Assembly (NCBI GenBank): GCA_947573745.1
Contig: CANPGX010000066.1
Location: forward strand, 1 to 6,040
Source of the DNA: an uncultured Erysipelotrichaceae bacterium
Lineage (GTDB): Bacteria; Bacillota_I; Bacilli_A; Erysipelotrichales; Coprobacillaceae
Length of the DNA stretch: 6,040 nucleotides
Direction: 5' to 3'
The position numbers and the translations under genes are program-made. Shown piece after piece: positions 5,864-6,040 of this stretch. The notes beneath the pieces are model-generated. The model saw only the letters and a program-made list of their open reading frames with translations. It was not told where the DNA came from and searched no databases. The number at the start of each line of letters is the position of its first letter. Positions within the stretch are counted from its first letter, which is position 1.

Positions 5864-5870
5864 AGGTGAT
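5864..5870 (+). promoter_or_regulatory. Ribosome binding site of the YfcE-like gene
   Basis: AGGTGAT, preceded by an A-run, matches the 16S tail and leaves eight bases between AGG and ATG 5875. In-frame ATGs at 5857 and 5869 are rejected because the first precedes this site and the second overlaps it. A start at 5875 also gives the usual MKKIVVISD opening of the family. Confidence 0.7.
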
Positions 5871-5874
5871 GTGG

Positions 5875-6040
5875 ATGAAGAAAATTGTTGTCATAAGTGA
5901 TAATCATGGAGATGATCATGTTTTAAAACATATCTTAACTTTAGAAAAAGCAGATTATTATATTCATTGTGGTGATAGTGAAACACATCAAGAAACTTTG
6001 CTGGCTCCCTATATCTGTGTTAAAGGAAATAATGACTGGT
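5875..6040 (+). CDS. yfcE: YfcE/YsnB-family metallophosphoesterase, N-terminal part (3' end outside window)
   Basis: Only 55 codons are present, but they hold the first metal-binding motifs of the calcineurin-like MJ0936/YfcE family: ISDNHGD (7-13, with D9 and H11), HCGD (31-34) and VKGNNDW (49-55, the GN[CN]D motif). The usual SDTHG reads SDNHG, a mild variant that keeps the Asp and His. The family members are small cytoplasmic Mn-dependent phosphodiesterases with broad in vitro substrates and no settled physiological role. B. subtilis ysnB, the equivalent, lies downstream of gerM with rph and ysnA between, and those two genes are not present here. The gene follows the gerM terminator by about 35 bases, and no convincing promoter is visible in that gap. 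Confidence 0.9.
   Translation, partial: MKKIVVISDNHGDDHVLKHILTLEKADYYIHCGDSETHQETLLAPYICVKGNNDW

Overview
The window is AT-rich (about 35% G+C by eye), all recognisable genes lie on the + strand, gaps are short, Shine-Dalgarno sites are strong and terminators are of the hairpin/U-tract type. This points to a low-GC Bacillota genome. A clear GerE orthologue, which is typical of Bacilli-type sporulation, and the gene order point to a spore-forming Bacilli-related lineage. A gut Erysipelotrichia-type organism is my best guess, but I cannot prove it from the sequence.

Layout: (1) 1-788, the 3' end of mutS2 (coiled coil, KOW-like and Smr domains). (2) 791-2554, complete uvrC, two bases after mutS2. 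(3) 2603-2800, gerE, a 65-residue LuxR-type HTH protein starting at GTG, behind a promoter that fits both a housekeeping and a sigma-K pattern, and closed by a terminator. (4) 2861-4000, a membrane-anchored VanY/M15B-like protein whose metal ligands and catalytic glutamate all appear to be replaced. (5) 4000-4791, murI (glutamate racemase), overlapping the previous gene by one base and closed by a terminator. (6) 4853-5818, gerM, with two GerMN domains, a sporulation-like -10 element and a terminator. (7) 5875-6040, the start of a YfcE/YsnB-type phosphodiesterase, cut by the window edge. No gene-free stretch exceeds about 75 bases, and I see no RNA gene, insertion sequence, phage gene or CRISPR array.

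The order follows the Bacillus subtilis chromosome, where mutSB and uvrC lie upstream of gerE-ysmB-racE-gerM-rph-ysnA-ysnB. Here the neighbourhood is compacted: sdhCAB, rph and ysnA are missing, and the degenerate VanY-like gene sits where ysmB would be. The genes fall into three themes: DNA and ribosome maintenance (MutS2, UvrC), cell-wall precursor and wall metabolism (MurI, the VanY-like protein), and sporulation (GerE, GerM).

Most of the window is ordinary conserved core. The items most worth a second look are the VanY-like predicted pseudoenzyme coupled to murI, the matching CATANNNTA elements in front of gerE and gerM, and the MutS2 Smr domain that has lost its usual DLRG motif.
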